DNA of 64,000 nt from Cochliopodium minus (lineage: Eukaryota; Discosea; Himatismenida; Cochliopodiidae): positions 88,138 to 152,137 of the forward strand of contig JAMYWO010000077.1 in the NCBI GenBank assembly GCA_024220525.1, written 5' to 3'. Made by a program: the position numbers and the translations under genes. Of this stretch, positions 45,204-57,662 are shown piece by piece (the first letter of the stretch is position 1; each line of letters begins with the position of its first letter). The notes under the pieces were generated by a model, which was not told the DNA's origin, made no database searches, and saw nothing but the letters and a program-made list of their open reading frames with translations.

Positions 45204-45667
45204 TTTCAAGAAAAATTTAAAAAAAAAAAATTTGAAATTAATTTCTTTGGGACTCACTGTTGAAAATCTACTTTATAAGAATCATAATAAAGATTGATAC
45301 CAAAGAATGATGTCATCGAGCTTCATTATTTTTTCGAATGTTTCATCAAAATTTTCCTATTAATTTATTCATTAGATCGAAATCTAGATCGAATTATGGC
45401 AACCCTCCAAATAATTTAAATGTCTTTGAGAGTAATTTTCAAGGAAATTAATCAAAAGGAATTTCATATTTTATGAGTATTGAATCAATTGTTTTTATTT
45501 GAAATGTTATTGTTAGATCTTTCAAAGATATTGTTGATACTTGATTTCAAAATAAAAAAAAAAAATTGTCACTAATTTATTAAAGGCAAGAGATTTTTCT
45601 TAATTCAAAAATATAAATTTTATATAAATTTTATATAACTCATTTATATCTTATTTTGTTCAGATAA
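45204..45667. other. Intergenic gap, no gene seen
   Basis: A+T-rich sequence between two plus-strand genes. No reading frame or structure that I can support. Confidence 0.5.
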
Positions 45668-45895
45668 ATGTCTTCTTTCTTCAAATATAACAAATCCTTT
45701 CAAAATTTGGGAAAATTCTCTTCAAATATGATTATTAGAGGAGGAGATGGTCCAGTAAACTTTATGCCATTTTCACGTGACTCCATTCTTGTTAGACCAT
45801 TTTTTTATACCGCATGTGCTGTTGGATCATTCGCACCAGTAATTTTGGTTAAACTTTCCATGGCAAAGGCTTCAGGAAAAATCAGCCCAAATTAA
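45668..45895 (+). CDS. Probable cytochrome c oxidase subunit VIIc (COX7C-like)
   Basis: Single exon, 75 residues. A Ser/Lys/Phe-rich start looks like a mitochondrial targeting sequence. The core GDGPVNFMPFSRDS then a hydrophobic helix (FFYTACAVGSFAPVILVKL) follows the pattern of animal COX7C (G.GKNLPFS, then a single helix with G....P). The subunit is a one-helix accessory protein of complex IV in the inner membrane. Identity rests on a short motif, so another small respiratory subunit is possible. If right, it points to an aerobic organism. Confidence 0.55.
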   Translation: MSSFFKYNKSFQNLGKFSSNMIIRGGDGPVNFMPFSRDSILVRPFFYTACAVGSFAPVILVKLSMAKASGKISPN

Positions 45896-46085
45896 TCCCA
45901 AGAATAAAATAATTATTTGAAAAAATCAAACCAACAAATAAATCATTTATATATAAGAAAGGATATATATACTTAAAAAAATTGAAATCAATTATTGATT
46001 TTTTAAAAATTTGATCCAAAATCCATTAAATTTATTCTTCCAGATCAGAACATAAAACTAGAATTCAAAGAGATATTTAAAAATT

Positions 46086-49000
46086 TTAATCTTTTCTTTT
46101 TAAAGAACTGCATAAATAATAATTTTTAGACAATTTTATATAGAGGAGAATGACTTCGAGATCTTTCTTCTCATACTTCAATTTGGTTGCCAAAATGTTT
46201 CCAACCGTGTTTTTTTGTTCAGAATCAGGAAATTCGGAACAAATATTCGCAATATTGTCTTTGGGAAGAGAATAATTTTGAGGAATGATATAACTGAATA
46301 TGGGAGACTTGATATTAAAATCTTTGAGTATTTCAAATTGTTGAGAAATGCAACTATCTTCAATCAATCTCACAAAAAATCTGAAAAAAAAAAATTTTGA
46401 AAATTTGATTAATTCAAAAAAAGGATTACCTGAATTCCATTTCGTCAGTGGATTTCATGGAATCTTTATGAATGAGTTTGTTCATTTCTGTATCTAAATC
46501 TTGTGTAAAGTTTTGAGTGAAACCTGTACAACTATAAACAACAGATCTTGCTAAGAAAAAATGTAATAAAAAAATTAATAAAAAAAATAAAATTAAAATT
46601 TACGTTGATGAGAATGTATTAAAAAAATTTCTTTGTTAGTATGTTTTTTGAGATATCTCTCTCTCCACAAAGGAGGATGATATTTCTTGAGAAAAAGATC
46701 TGTCTCAAAAAAAGTGTGATCGCCAATGTAGTTCCCTGAAGAACGCTTGTTGGTGAGGCGAGGAAAGGTGGGAATTTTGAGAAGCTGCTTGGAGATATCT
46801 ACGTCCGCACTGATTGGGTGAGTGTATGAAGTAGAAGAAACGTGAGGATCAGAAGAAAGAAGAGAAAGCAGAGGAGGCAAAATCTCTTTTTTCAAAAGAA
46901 AAGTGTTGAGGATGACAGGCACAGCCCACAGACCGTTGTATTGATGTGTGGCTGTTTTGTAGTAGAAAGGGGAATCGGCGAATTTTCCCGAATCGGTTAC
47001 GTTGAGCCAAAAATTGGTGATGTCTATGCTTTCCTCGTTGTTCATTAACGGTGCAACTGCTTTTTTGCCGGTATTGAGAAGAAGGAAGATCATGTTGGGG
47101 TCTTTGACGATCGAAGAAATTGTCAAAAAATAATCTTTTTTGGACTCGATGGCAGCATCAAAAGAAAGTTTTCGGGAATGCATGAAATCTTCGTTTTCGG
47201 AGATTTCGAGGTGGAAAGATCCTACTTTCTCGAGCAAAGGTTTGAGGAGCTCGTTGGCGTATTCTTTGTTCGAAGGAGTCGTGTGAACCCACAAGTGGAT
47301 CAATTGAAATGGATAATTCAATTCAGTAATGGAACGATAGACACTATCTCCAAATGGGAGGCGTTTCTGTAAATTTAAAGACAAAAAGATTGAAGGAAGT
47401 TTTTCATCATTGATGCTTAAATTGAGTTCATCGGGGTCCCTGACGTGACCATTCTTCTTTAAAGTCCATGCCCCAGCCATGTTCGCCAAAAACATAGCGG
47501 TGATGATTCCAGAGTCTTCCCAGTGGACGAGACTGGGGTAGGAGTTTGTTTCTTCGTTTCCTATCAATGCAGGTTTTACGTAGAGTTCTACTGGTTCACT
47601 ATTAACTTCTACAGGTTGAAACAAATTACCTAAAAGTTAATAAAATTAAAGTAAAAAAAAAAAAAAGAAAGTTTTTGTTCAAAAATAAGTTTACAACGAA
47701 AATCGACGCTTATGAGGGCTTTCTTGCTTATGTAAGACAAAGCTGCGTATTCTGGAAAGTTTTGTTCGTTCTTCTCAAGGAAGTTGGAGAAGTAGGTGTC
47801 AAGAAAATCATAGTTCGAAATAAAAACTTTGTGGTCGAGATACCTGTACTTGTTGTTTGGAAAAGGATAAGAATCAGCGTACTTTAATAAATCCTCTTGC
47901 AAAATCTTCTTGGAACCGAAAATGGTACCTCTGTTTCTGTACAAAAGGGCGATATTATAAGGATCTGCGTCAAAAACGATTTTGTGAGCTTCCAAAAGGA
48001 CCATCACCTCTAGATTCTTCTTGGATACTTGAGAAGAGACTTTTGAAAATTGGTTGGCAAGCTCTTGTTGCACTAGACGGATCATGTCAGCCTCAGAAGC
48101 GTTTGTGTTGTAATCTTGTATCAAAACAGGAGAAATTCCATAGAATAAGGCAGATCTGTTAAAAAACAACATTCCTTCATGGATAGGTTGGTTTGTGTAG
48201 CATATGAAAATGAGACGAGAGTCGGGAGTAATCACTGAAATGTCGTGGATTTGTGGTATATCAAAAATCTCTTCGACTGAGGTCGATTTCTCTGTATCAG
48301 AGTCTTCGTAGCTCGTCTCCACGGGGAACATGAGGTCGTTTTCTCTGTGTGCGATCGTCTTCACTTTTGGGTAATCTTTGAAGATGGGTGTGTACATCCA
48401 CAGCGGACTTCTGTCGAACATGATCGAAAGATACTCGTCTGATGGGATGAGATTTTGTTTGATTGATGTATTTCTCAATTTTTTCGCTCCTATATAAAAT
48501 TGAAATTTTCAATTAATCATGAAGGTATAAAAAGATAAATCTAGGGACTTTAAGCATTGTTATATCATCGATAAGATTATAATTCATTTTTTTTTTTTTA
48601 AATAATTTGATTTCTATATTGGATTATATTTATAAATATATTTAATTTTATGGTTATTACCTTCTAATGTGAGAGCATATGATAAGGTCAAATATGTGTA
48701 ATGTGGGATGATTAAATGCTTCCCCAACTCTTCCTCTCCATCATCCAATTGCTGGCGATATAAATAGAACATATCCCATTCATTCTCTGTAAGATCCTCC
48801 TTCATCTCCATCAACTTCTCGAAGAATGTATCAGAGAACACAGCATCATCTTCGATGATCAATCCAGGCTTACCACTTTCAATGATTCTGTCATATGCCT
48901 CTATATGTGATAACATGCAACCAATCTCACCTCTAGTCAATGGTCTTTTGATCTTGGGATCCCTCCATCTTATCAATGGCTCAGCATCTTGTTCTTTCAA

Positions 49001-49270
49001 CCATTTTTTATCAATTTTGAAGCCATCCACTGCCTCAATGAACTCATATGGGATTTTGTGTGGCAGATTGTTCAATTTCTTTTCCATCGCCATTCTTTTA
49101 TCGATTCTCCTTTTAAGATTGATAATGTAGATCTTCTCAAAGGGGAGATAGATCGATTTATTCTCCATTTTTGCATCTCCCATATTATTGGGTGATGATA
49201 CATCTATATCTGTACAATGGGTGATTGAAAAAAACAGAATAATCGCTGATAAAAGAAATAAAACTTTCAT
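46086..49270 (-). CDS. Collagen galactosyltransferase (GT25) fused to a degenerate PLOD-like glycosyltransferase region
   Basis: About 945 residues in five exons from ATG 49270. Signal peptide MKVLFLLSAIILFFS, then a GT25 domain matching COLGALT: IINLKRRIDKR, RPLTRGEIGCMLSH, the metal-binding IEDD. Across the first intron it continues SYALTLEG|AKKL and PSDEYLSIMFD, again as in COLGALT (SLEGAQKL, PVDEFLPVM). From about residue 300 it follows the GT and accessory domains of procollagen lysyl hydroxylase: VDFRCNLFQ, AVAPLMNN, ITNFWLNVTDSGKFADS, NGLWAVPVILNTFLL and WRERYLKKH. No dioxygenase domain (HxD...H) follows; a short unknown tail ends the protein. The PLOD metal motif (DxxD) reads ExxK and the acidic run is lost, so only the GT25 half is likely to be catalytic. 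Expected place: ER lumen, adding galactose to hydroxylysine. Confidence 0.83.
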
Positions 49271-49329
49271 TTTTTTTTTTTTTTTGATTTTTTTAAAAAT
49301 TAATCACCAGCATCCAAACATTCTTGAAT

Positions 49330-49830
49330 AATGGGTAATGACTTATTTTAATTCTTTACATTTATTGAAATGGATTTATATTTTTTCCTTTGAGCTGAAA
49401 AGATAAAAATATAATAATCTTTTTTGAAATTTTAATTATACATTTCAGAGAATGAAAACTTTAACAACATTGTTTAAAAGCAATCAAGCATTTTGGCATC
49501 AAATGAAATTCTTAGAGTTATTGCATTATTTGTAGCAAGCTTTTGCTTTTGCAGCAAGTGCATCTCCACCAGTATGGCCAGCAGAATTCTCTGCATCCGT
49601 TCTCATCTCTTCTAATAATAGAAGACCAGAATATACAAGATGGGTAAACAAATTAAATCAAAAATTTAATTCAATGATAATCCAATTGGAAAATTAAAAA
49701 AAAAAAATAGTTTCACATCAAGAAAAAAATATTTGCAATTCAAATTTCATTTTATTTTATAGGGCAAAATATCCTCTTGAAAAAATTTATCCTCAATTTG
49801 TTGTTTCATTTTATCAAATTCTTCTTACAT
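49330..49830 (+). CDS. Doubtful small multi-exon gene
   Basis: A plus-strand frame with a secreted-protein look (AFAAASASPPVWPAEF-like, then SASVLISSNNRR) is flanked by a plausible acceptor (tttgtag, near 49534) and donor (gtaaac, near 49644). Possible first exons begin at ATG 49331 or 49453. All joins I tried end after about 50 residues. It could be a truncated relic of a secreted-protein gene. The rest of 49271-49918 shows nothing else. Confidence 0.25.
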
Positions 49831-49918
49831 AAACATTAATATAAAACAATGAAAATTCCGTAGTTTAATTTTATAATCACAAATATTTAAATAAAACAAA
49901 AAATTAAATAGAAAAGAT

Positions 49919-52900
49919 TCAATATCCAAGAATCAACTCTGATAAAGACATGATCTCATTTTTGACCTCATCAATCTCGATGTTTTGGTTGGAGTTGTTT
50001 TTATGGGAATTGTTGCTCTTGTTGATGTGGAACTTCTCATTCTCAGATATGAGACTGTGATTAGTCTCCGCCAAATTGACAATCTTCCTGTAGAAATACT
50101 CCTTCTTCTTCTCCCACTCAATCCTCAAATGATCTCTCTTGGCCTCATGTTGTTCGATGATGTGGCTCAAAGCGGAGACTTTCTCTTTGAGAAGATTGTT
50201 CTCAACCCTGCAATTCTCCAGGTTGGAGATTTCGTTGTTAGCTTCAATCAAAATCTTTCTGTAGTGAGAAATCTTTCTTTTGGCTTCACTAAGATCAGAC
50301 TTGTAGTTTTCGTTTTGAGGGGAAGACATGTTGAGAAATTTCTTTTTCTCCTCTTCAAAATAATTTCTCTCATCGGAGATCTGATTCAACAAAACTTTCT
50401 CTCTTTGTTGGAACAAGCTGATTTGTGACTCCAAGTGTTGGATGTACTGCTCTAGCTTCTTGTGGGTCGAGTCAATGGATTGTTGGTGGATCATACTGAC
50501 GTTCTCGATTTGCTTCAAGGTGTTGGACATCACATTTATTTCTTGGTTGTGAGCAGTGATGATCATTTCGCTCTTTTTTTGGAGGATATCTTTAATAGAA
50601 ACTTTTTAAAAAAAAAACTTTTATAAAAACAAAAAAATTTTACCTTCAATTGAATTTTTTGTTTCTTCAAGTTGACCAGATAATAGAGAAACTTTTCTCT
50701 TCCACTTGAGAGCCTCCTTTTCGATCTTGTTGAAAAGAACGGACATGGTCTCCAAGTTCTTGAGGAAAAGGATGGACTTGTTGTTCTTCTCGTCGCTAAA
50801 AATGCTTTCGATCTGGATGTCATCGTTCTCGAAGCGCTTCTTAAAGTTGAGGATGAGTTTCTCGACCCTTTGAAACATCATTTTGTTTTCATCTTCGAGA
50901 AACTCGACTTTCTGGTTCAAATTTTGAAACTGGATCTCTCTTTCGCTCTCAGCTATTTTGTTTAATCTGAGTATAGACTCTTTCTCATTGTCCAACTGTT
51001 GTATCTTCTTCTCCAATTGATCCTTCAAGAGCAAGTTCTGGCTGCTGTTGTTATCCCTCCTCTTGGTGAACTCGGAGATTTCGTTCTGCAACTGGGAAAC
51101 AGTGAGAAGCAACAGTTCGTTTTCCTTTTGGTAGTTCTTGTTGTTTTGTTGGAGGAGTTGCAGGTTGTTGAGGGAATCAGTGAGCTCCTTGATCTCCAAC
51201 AGATTTTTCTCGTTCTGCTCTTTTTTGATGTTCATCTGGCGCTCAAAAGAAGAAAGAGAAATCTTCTGAAGTTCAATTGTTTTGTTTTGCTTCTCCACCA
51301 ACCTTTGAAGACCTTCGATCTTTTCTTCGTTCTCATTGTTACTGTCTTGTTGTTCTAATTTGTTTATTTGTAATTGATAGTCCTGAAGCTTCAACATCTG
51401 GTTCTGGTGTTCCTCGGACTGTCTCTTGATGATCTCCAACAACTTTTTCTTCTCGTCCAAAAGTTTTTCAACTTCGACCTTAAAATTTTCTTGCTGCAAG
51501 TCTTGGGAGCTTTTTTCTTCAATTGAAAGCAGATTCTTCTCCTTTTCCAACTTTTCACATTTTTCTTCTAACAAGATAATCTCATTTTTAAGAAGGTCCA
51601 TGTTCTTGGAGTGTTGAATTTGTAGTTGATGTATCGTTTCCTTGTTTTGCAACTCTTTTTCTTGGATCTTGATCAGATAGTTCTTCTCCACCTGAGACAA
51701 TTTGTCGATGTACTCGTTGGATATTTTTTGATCATCTTGTTTTGGCTCACTCTTTTTTTCTTTGAGTTGTTCGTGGAGAGATTCATTTGCATTTTCTAGG
51801 TTTTTCGATTTTTGTCTTAGATCAAAGATTTCCCCTTGAGACTTTCTTAGATCTTCAATTTGTTCGTGCAATTTTCTTCTTTCTAAAAATTTTTTTTTTT
51901 TAGTTTGAATAAATTTAAAATAATTATGGAGCTTACCCTCATTACACAACTTGAGATGAGCGGAGAATTGTTGCTCGACATCTTTTTCTATTTGTTGGTT
52001 ATTGTTATTTAAAGAAATGATCTGAGAAGATATTTGGTGGTTGAGTTTTTTGATAGTAATGTTATTATCACTGACTGTTTTGTGCAACTCTTCAATCTTC
52101 TTGCTATAATCGTCATCTCTATCTAATAATTCCTTTTTAAGTTTTCTGTTTTCTTCTTGGGCCAGTTCAAGATTTTTACAAGTTTCTTTCAGAGAATCTT
52201 GCAGAGTGGAAATTTTGTCAAATTGAATGAGGATTTCGCTTTGAAGAGACTCAATAGAAGGGTTGTCATCTTTTTTTTCGGAATAAACGTTATGATTTCC
52301 TTCCAATTCTTCCTCTGTTTCTTCAGTTACAAATTCTCCAAAATCATTGATGTCCACAACAATAGGATCCGATCTCTTTGTAACAGGTGTATCATATAAA
52401 AGGTTGTTGTTTTGACTCATTGGGTTGACTTTGATGGGAGTGATGAGTAAATCGTTAATTTCATTGTTAGATTCCATTGGAATAGTTTCGTTGAGTCTGC
52501 TAAGCACTTTATTGTTCTTTTGTGTTGCAGTTTTGATGTTCTCTTTGACTTTGTCCAAATGCTCCCTGAAATCGTCCACCTGGAACTTTTCCTGGTTAGG
52601 ATTGTCCTTGTAGAGAATGTTCTGATTGCTTTCTTGGAACTGATTAGTTACACTTTCGATGGGAAGTATGTTGATCAATTTTTGCTCATACTCTTCGTTG
52701 AGTTTTTGCAAAGAATCAATTTGTTGGTAAAGAGTTTGGTTTTGTTGTCTCATTTGATTAATTTGATTCTGATAAAAATTTTGGATCTCTTCTGATTTTT
52801 TCAAAGAAGTTTGGTTTTGCGAGTAGAGTTGCGATTTAAGAGATTCTGCCTCCATTATGATTTGTTGGTGTTGCTTGGTGAGGGAGTCATTCACTTCTTC

Positions 52901-55095
52901 AACCTGATTCTTTATTTCTTTCTCCAATTTGAGTTGGTTTTTCATGAAATCGATCTCTCTGGATAAAGTATAGTTTTCGTGCTTTTGGTTTTCGATTTCT
53001 TTCAACAACTCAAATTTTTCTGAAGAGTTGATGCTCTCACTCGGCTTGATTTCTGTCTCTAAGAGTTTGTTGTTTTGTATTTTGAGTTGGTGCAACTCAT
53101 TTTCCAATTCAGAAATATTCTCTTGTTGTTTCTTTAGGGAGACCGAGTGGAGACTGTTCAACTTTTTGATCCGTTCTTCGTACTGTTGTTGCATGCTCTT
53201 TGTTCTTTCTGTGTACAAAGACCTCTCTTGCTCGAGCTGTTGAAGTGCATTATGGTAGATTTCCTTTTCTGTCGACAAGTTTTTCTCAATAATCAAAGAG
53301 TTCTGCTCAAAAGATTCTCTTTGTCTTTGCATTAATTGGTTTTGAGATTTTTGTTGTTGGAGGTGGTTCTCCTTCATTCTTTCAATCAAATTGTCATATT
53401 TTTGTTTTTGTCTTTCCATTAAATCTTGGTACTCGTTCTTTAAATCAGAAATTTGTTTTTGATGCTTCTCCACGACTTGTTCAAGTCTTTTATTTTGCTC
53501 TTCTTGGTTGTTCAACTGTTGCTGAAGATCGTTGATCTGGGGGCTGGATATTTTCTTTTGGTTCTCATAGTTTTCCTTTTCTAGACGGTACTTCTCAATA
53601 ATAGATTGATAGAAAAGTTTTTGATCGTCTAAAGCTTTTGTCTGAAGCTTTTCTTGTTGATCCATCAAACTATTAAACTGGTTTTTTTCATTTTGTAAAT
53701 GTTTCTGGAGCTCCTCCATCGCCTTTTCATAATATTCCCTTTGCTTTGTGAGTACCATATGACTCTCTTGTTTCTCCTTTCTGATTTGCTCAGAGTGAGT
53801 GTGCTTCTCTTGAAGCAAGTTGGAATGTAAATCAGAAACAGTCTTTTCATGGTTTAATCTCTCCTCTTTGATCAATTCTGTCAACTGGTTAACATATCCC
53901 TCATCAAATTTTTTGATGTTGGACTCTTTGATCCTTTCTTGTTGATAATTCTCGATCTGTTTTTCCAAAAAGCTGATTTTCTTTAAAAAAATATCGTTTT
54001 CCTTTGAAATTTCCCTCAACTTGTCCTTCAAGATCGAGTTCTCCTTTTGTTTCAAGTGATGCTCGCGAGTAGGTGTACTTAACTGATGAACGATCTGCTT
54101 CTGTTGTTGTAATTGGGAATTAAGCTCCTCTATCTTCCTCTCCGACACAATAATCTTTTGTTGCATGATTCCTTTGTCTTGAAGATTTTTTTCCAGCTCA
54201 GATAATTCCTTAATCTTTGATTCCAATGATCTCACTGTCTCTTCCTTTTTCTGAGAAATAGATCTCTCGAATTCATTCAGATTTTTTTCCTTCATTTTTA
54301 GCTTCTCTTTTAACTCCAACATCTTATCTCTTTTGTTTATCGATTCATTCAAATCTGATTCCATCATTTTATGCTGAGAATCGAGCAATTCTAATTTCTC
54401 CTTTGACATTTTGATATTTTCTAATAAATGTTTCTGCATCGTGGTCAATTTTTTTTCATCTTGTACATTCAATGATTGTTCTGTCAATTTCTTCTCCAAT
54501 TCTTTATTCGTTTTTTCCAATAATTCATTCTTCTCAATCAATGTTTTGTATTTCTCATTGCTTATATTTCCTGTATTATCCAATTTCTTTTTGGTGGATT
54601 CATATAATGCTTCTGTGACTAATAACTGTTTTTATATATTTGAGTAATTATAAAGATATTTTAATATAATTTGTATATTTAATTATTTATGTATTTTCCA
54701 ATTAAGATTATAAAATAATATGATTAAAAAAGCATATATTTATTATACAGATGATTCTGCTGCATTTCTCTCTTTGATCAATTCCTTGACTGTATTCTGG
54801 AGAGTGGAAACCAATTTCTCATATTTAGATTTGACAATTTCCACCTTTTCATCTTCCAATTGATTTCTGGGACTATCTTCACCCATTTCGAAATCAGGAA
54901 TATCTACAAATATATTTATTTTTGAATCATCACTCTCATCTTCACTCTCAAATTCAATTTTTTTGGATACTTTGAATAAACTGCTATCAATTTCCTATGT
55001 ATAAGGAGGTTATATTTTATCTCTTGAAAGAATAATATTTTTTTTCTTACATTGTTCTTTTTGGGTGTTTGGATCAATATGCTGTCTTTGTCCAT
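49919..55095 (-). CDS. Long coiled-coil protein (about 1,600 residues)
   Basis: Starts at ATG 55095 (MDKDSILIQTPKKNN). Introns near 55045, 54620-54750, 51892-51945 and 50583-50640 join into one frame that ends at 49919. Almost the whole product is heptad-repeat coiled coil rich in Gln, Glu, Lys, Asn and Leu, broken by a short Pro/Asn-rich hinge near the middle (LITPIKVNPMSQ, VDINDFGEFV). No motor, zinc finger or membrane helix is seen. Such proteins serve as golgins, centrosomal or cytoskeletal linkers; the sequence alone cannot choose. The acidic N-terminal region (FESEDESDDSK) is a likely phosphorylation segment. The intron at 51892-51945 is 54 nt and free of stops. Confidence 0.75.
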
Positions 55096-55271
55096 TTGAA
55101 GCAAGGTAATTGATAATAGATTTGAATAAAATCTAATCAATGAAAAATATACCTATTTTTTTTTTATATTATTATGAATGTTTGTGCACGTAGATGAAAA
55201 ATAAACAGTACTTTTCAAAATAATTTATTTTTTTTTCAGTTAAATAAGGAGAATAAAATTAAATAGGTTGT

Positions 55272-57508
55272 TCAATCATCGTTAGATTCACCTTCCTCAG
55301 ATTCACCTTCTTCAGTCTCACCCTCATCACTATCATCCTCAACAGGATCTTTCAACTTTTGGATGAATTGGCTGGCCATATCGAGAAAAGCCCTCTCTTT
55401 ACCTTTGAGAGTCTTTTGTTCATCCTCCCAATCAAAAATGGCATTAGATTTGATGATACCCAATTTGTACCATTTAACAAGGATGTGAGCAAAAAGAGAA
55501 CCAAACTTGGAATCAGTACAGAACTCTTGCAAAAACCAAATCAATTCACATTGATCGGTGAGATCGGTGACATATTTACAAAGAAGAAGGTGCCACTCCT
55601 CGAAAGTAAACTCGATTTCTTTGAGAAGTTCGCTGGCGTTTACTAACTTTGGATCAATGGACTCAAAGATGGAAAAGAGAATTTCTTTAGCACATTCAAG
55701 AAAGGTTTTGTCATAAGCAAATTTTCTGGAATTAATATCGACTATCAAATTATCAATACCTTTTAAAAATTTAAAATAATGATGAAAATCTCAAGAGAAC
55801 AAAGAGAAAAACATACCAATATTGTTCTTTATTCCGTTCAAAACGATTTCCCTAAGTTCAGTTTCAAAGTTGAGAACAGGAGAAGAATCCTCGACGATAG
55901 GCAACCACTCGGGAATCTCTTCGTCGGTCCCAACGACAGAGGAGTTGTTTCCAAACCACAACAAGTTTTTCTCCTCTTCTTCTTGCAAGATCCAGATGAA
56001 TCCCTTTCCCTCTTTACCCAACTCAAAAGGTTCTGTTTCACCAGAACTAGACAAACAAAACTTTAATTGCGAAGGAATGTTTACCTCAGGTCCAATAACA
56101 ACCCCGTAAGAAATGATGTTTCCATGGTTGATAGAGGTGGAATGGAGCAATTTTACATTATTACAAAGGATTGAGTTGCTCACCGTACAGTTGTCCTCAA
56201 CAGTGACTCCTTCCCATATGAAAGAGTTTTCTATAACTACATTTTTCCCAATTTTACAATTTCTACCAATAACAGAGGCGATGATCTTGGAGTTTTCGAG
56301 AATTTGGGTTCCATCACCAATCACGGAGTCTTTCCCAACAAAAGTACTCCTGTTCAAAACAACGTTCTTTTCTTTATAAATGAAGGAACCGTAGTAGCTG
56401 TAGGAGGTGTCCAAAAGGTTCGTGTCAATGCACACAGGATAGACCCATCTTCTGATAATATCTTTGGAGATAGAAACGTAAGTTTTGAGATCCTTGACTC
56501 TTGCTGCATACTCTTCCTCAATGATGGTGGTATGAATCTCGTTAAAAAGAATTTCGGACTCAAGGGTCTCTCTGATGAACAACGTTCTTACGTCCTTGTA
56601 GTCAAAATTCTCTGCAAATATGGACAGGACGCTGTTGTTGCAGATATCTATTCTGGTATCCATCAGATCATATCTCACTTCCACTTGATTGTTTTCGACC
56701 AAAAGATTAGTTGGGAGTTCTATCGATTTGCTATTGGGTGAATTTTCATAATAAACTAATTTTTTGTCTTTATTGATAACAATGATGGTATCATCCTCCA
56801 ATGATCTCGATGCATGTGTAGGACTAGCCTTTTTAAGCACCATTGTCATTATTGAATTTTTGTTGGTTTTACATCTCTCAGCATGCTCCTTTAAAACTTT
56901 TGATAGATTCAAATTAGATATCAAATCTCCCTGTATCAATACAAAATCTCCCTCTATCAAATCTTGTCTATATACTTCTCTCAATGCATCTCCTACATTA
57001 TTTGATGTTTTGGATATTATGATTTGTATTGAGAGATTTGGTTCATTTATCCAATGTGATTCACTAAAAATGAATATAAGTTTTATGCTTGATTATATTT
57101 TTATGTACTAAATTTATTGGCAAAGAGATTGATATTATTCAAATATTATCATTGATTATCAATTATTGTAATTTTGATTATAATTGTATGTGGTTGTTTT
57201 AAAAAAATTTCTAATTATTTACTTTATATATTTCTCAATTTTATCTGCATGTGAACAACAAAAGATATATATTTTGGCTATCCCAGATGAAGCGAGAAAT
57301 TCAATAGCATAATCGATCATAGGTACATTCACAATAGGCAATAAAGACTAAAGAATGAAAAGATATGAATCTTCTCTTTTAATTTTAAAAATTTATTTAC
57401 CCTTGGCTCTTCAAGAGTGATAGGGGAAAATCTTCTATCGAATGAATCAGCCAAAATCAAGGCCTCAGTGATAATAGATTGTTCTTGATTTTTTTTCTTA
57501 TTTGACAT
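55272..57508 (-). CDS. EIF2B5: Translation initiation factor eIF2B epsilon subunit
   Basis: About 650 residues in four exons from ATG 57508 (MSNKKKNQEQSIITEA). The N-terminal nucleotidyltransferase-like fold has LILADSFDRRFSP and LPIVNVPMIDYAIEF. A left-handed hexapeptide helix follows (VGKDSVIGDGTQIL, IGRNCKIGKNVVIENS). The C-terminal exon forms the W2/eIF5C HEAT domain with AFDWED-like AA-box features (IFDWEDEQK) and ends in an unusually acidic tail (DSDEGETEEGESEEG). eIF2B epsilon is the catalytic subunit of the guanine-exchange factor for eIF2 and is essential for translation start. GMP-mannose pyrophosphorylase has the same first two domains but lacks W2, so the W2 domain settles the call. 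The first intron lies right after TLEEPR. Confidence 0.92.
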
Positions 57509-57662
57509 TTGAATGAAATCTATTTTGTTTTTGCACAGATACAAGGATTCAAAGGAAAAGTATCTATTTTTTTTTTAATTTTTAATAAAAAAAGGCAAAG
57601 AGATATCTTTTCATCTTCAAAAAGGGATCCCTTATAAATAATAATAAGACAACAACATCAAC

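Noticed and set aside
46593-48478. UDP-glucose:glycoprotein glucosyltransferase or a stand-alone PLOD
   Set aside because: The block order VDFRC-LFQ, VAPL, NFW, NGLWAVP, WRERY follows PLOD, and the first exon continues the GT25 homology from upstream, so it is one fusion gene.
53028-53335. Leu/Ser-rich plus-strand frames inside the coiled-coil gene
   Set aside because: Antisense reading of Gln/Glu/Lys codons gives Leu/Ser/Phe; no start context or splice sites.
55272-57508. Mannose-1-phosphate guanylyltransferase
   Set aside because: The nucleotidyltransferase and hexapeptide parts fit, but the C-terminal W2 domain is specific to eIF2B epsilon.
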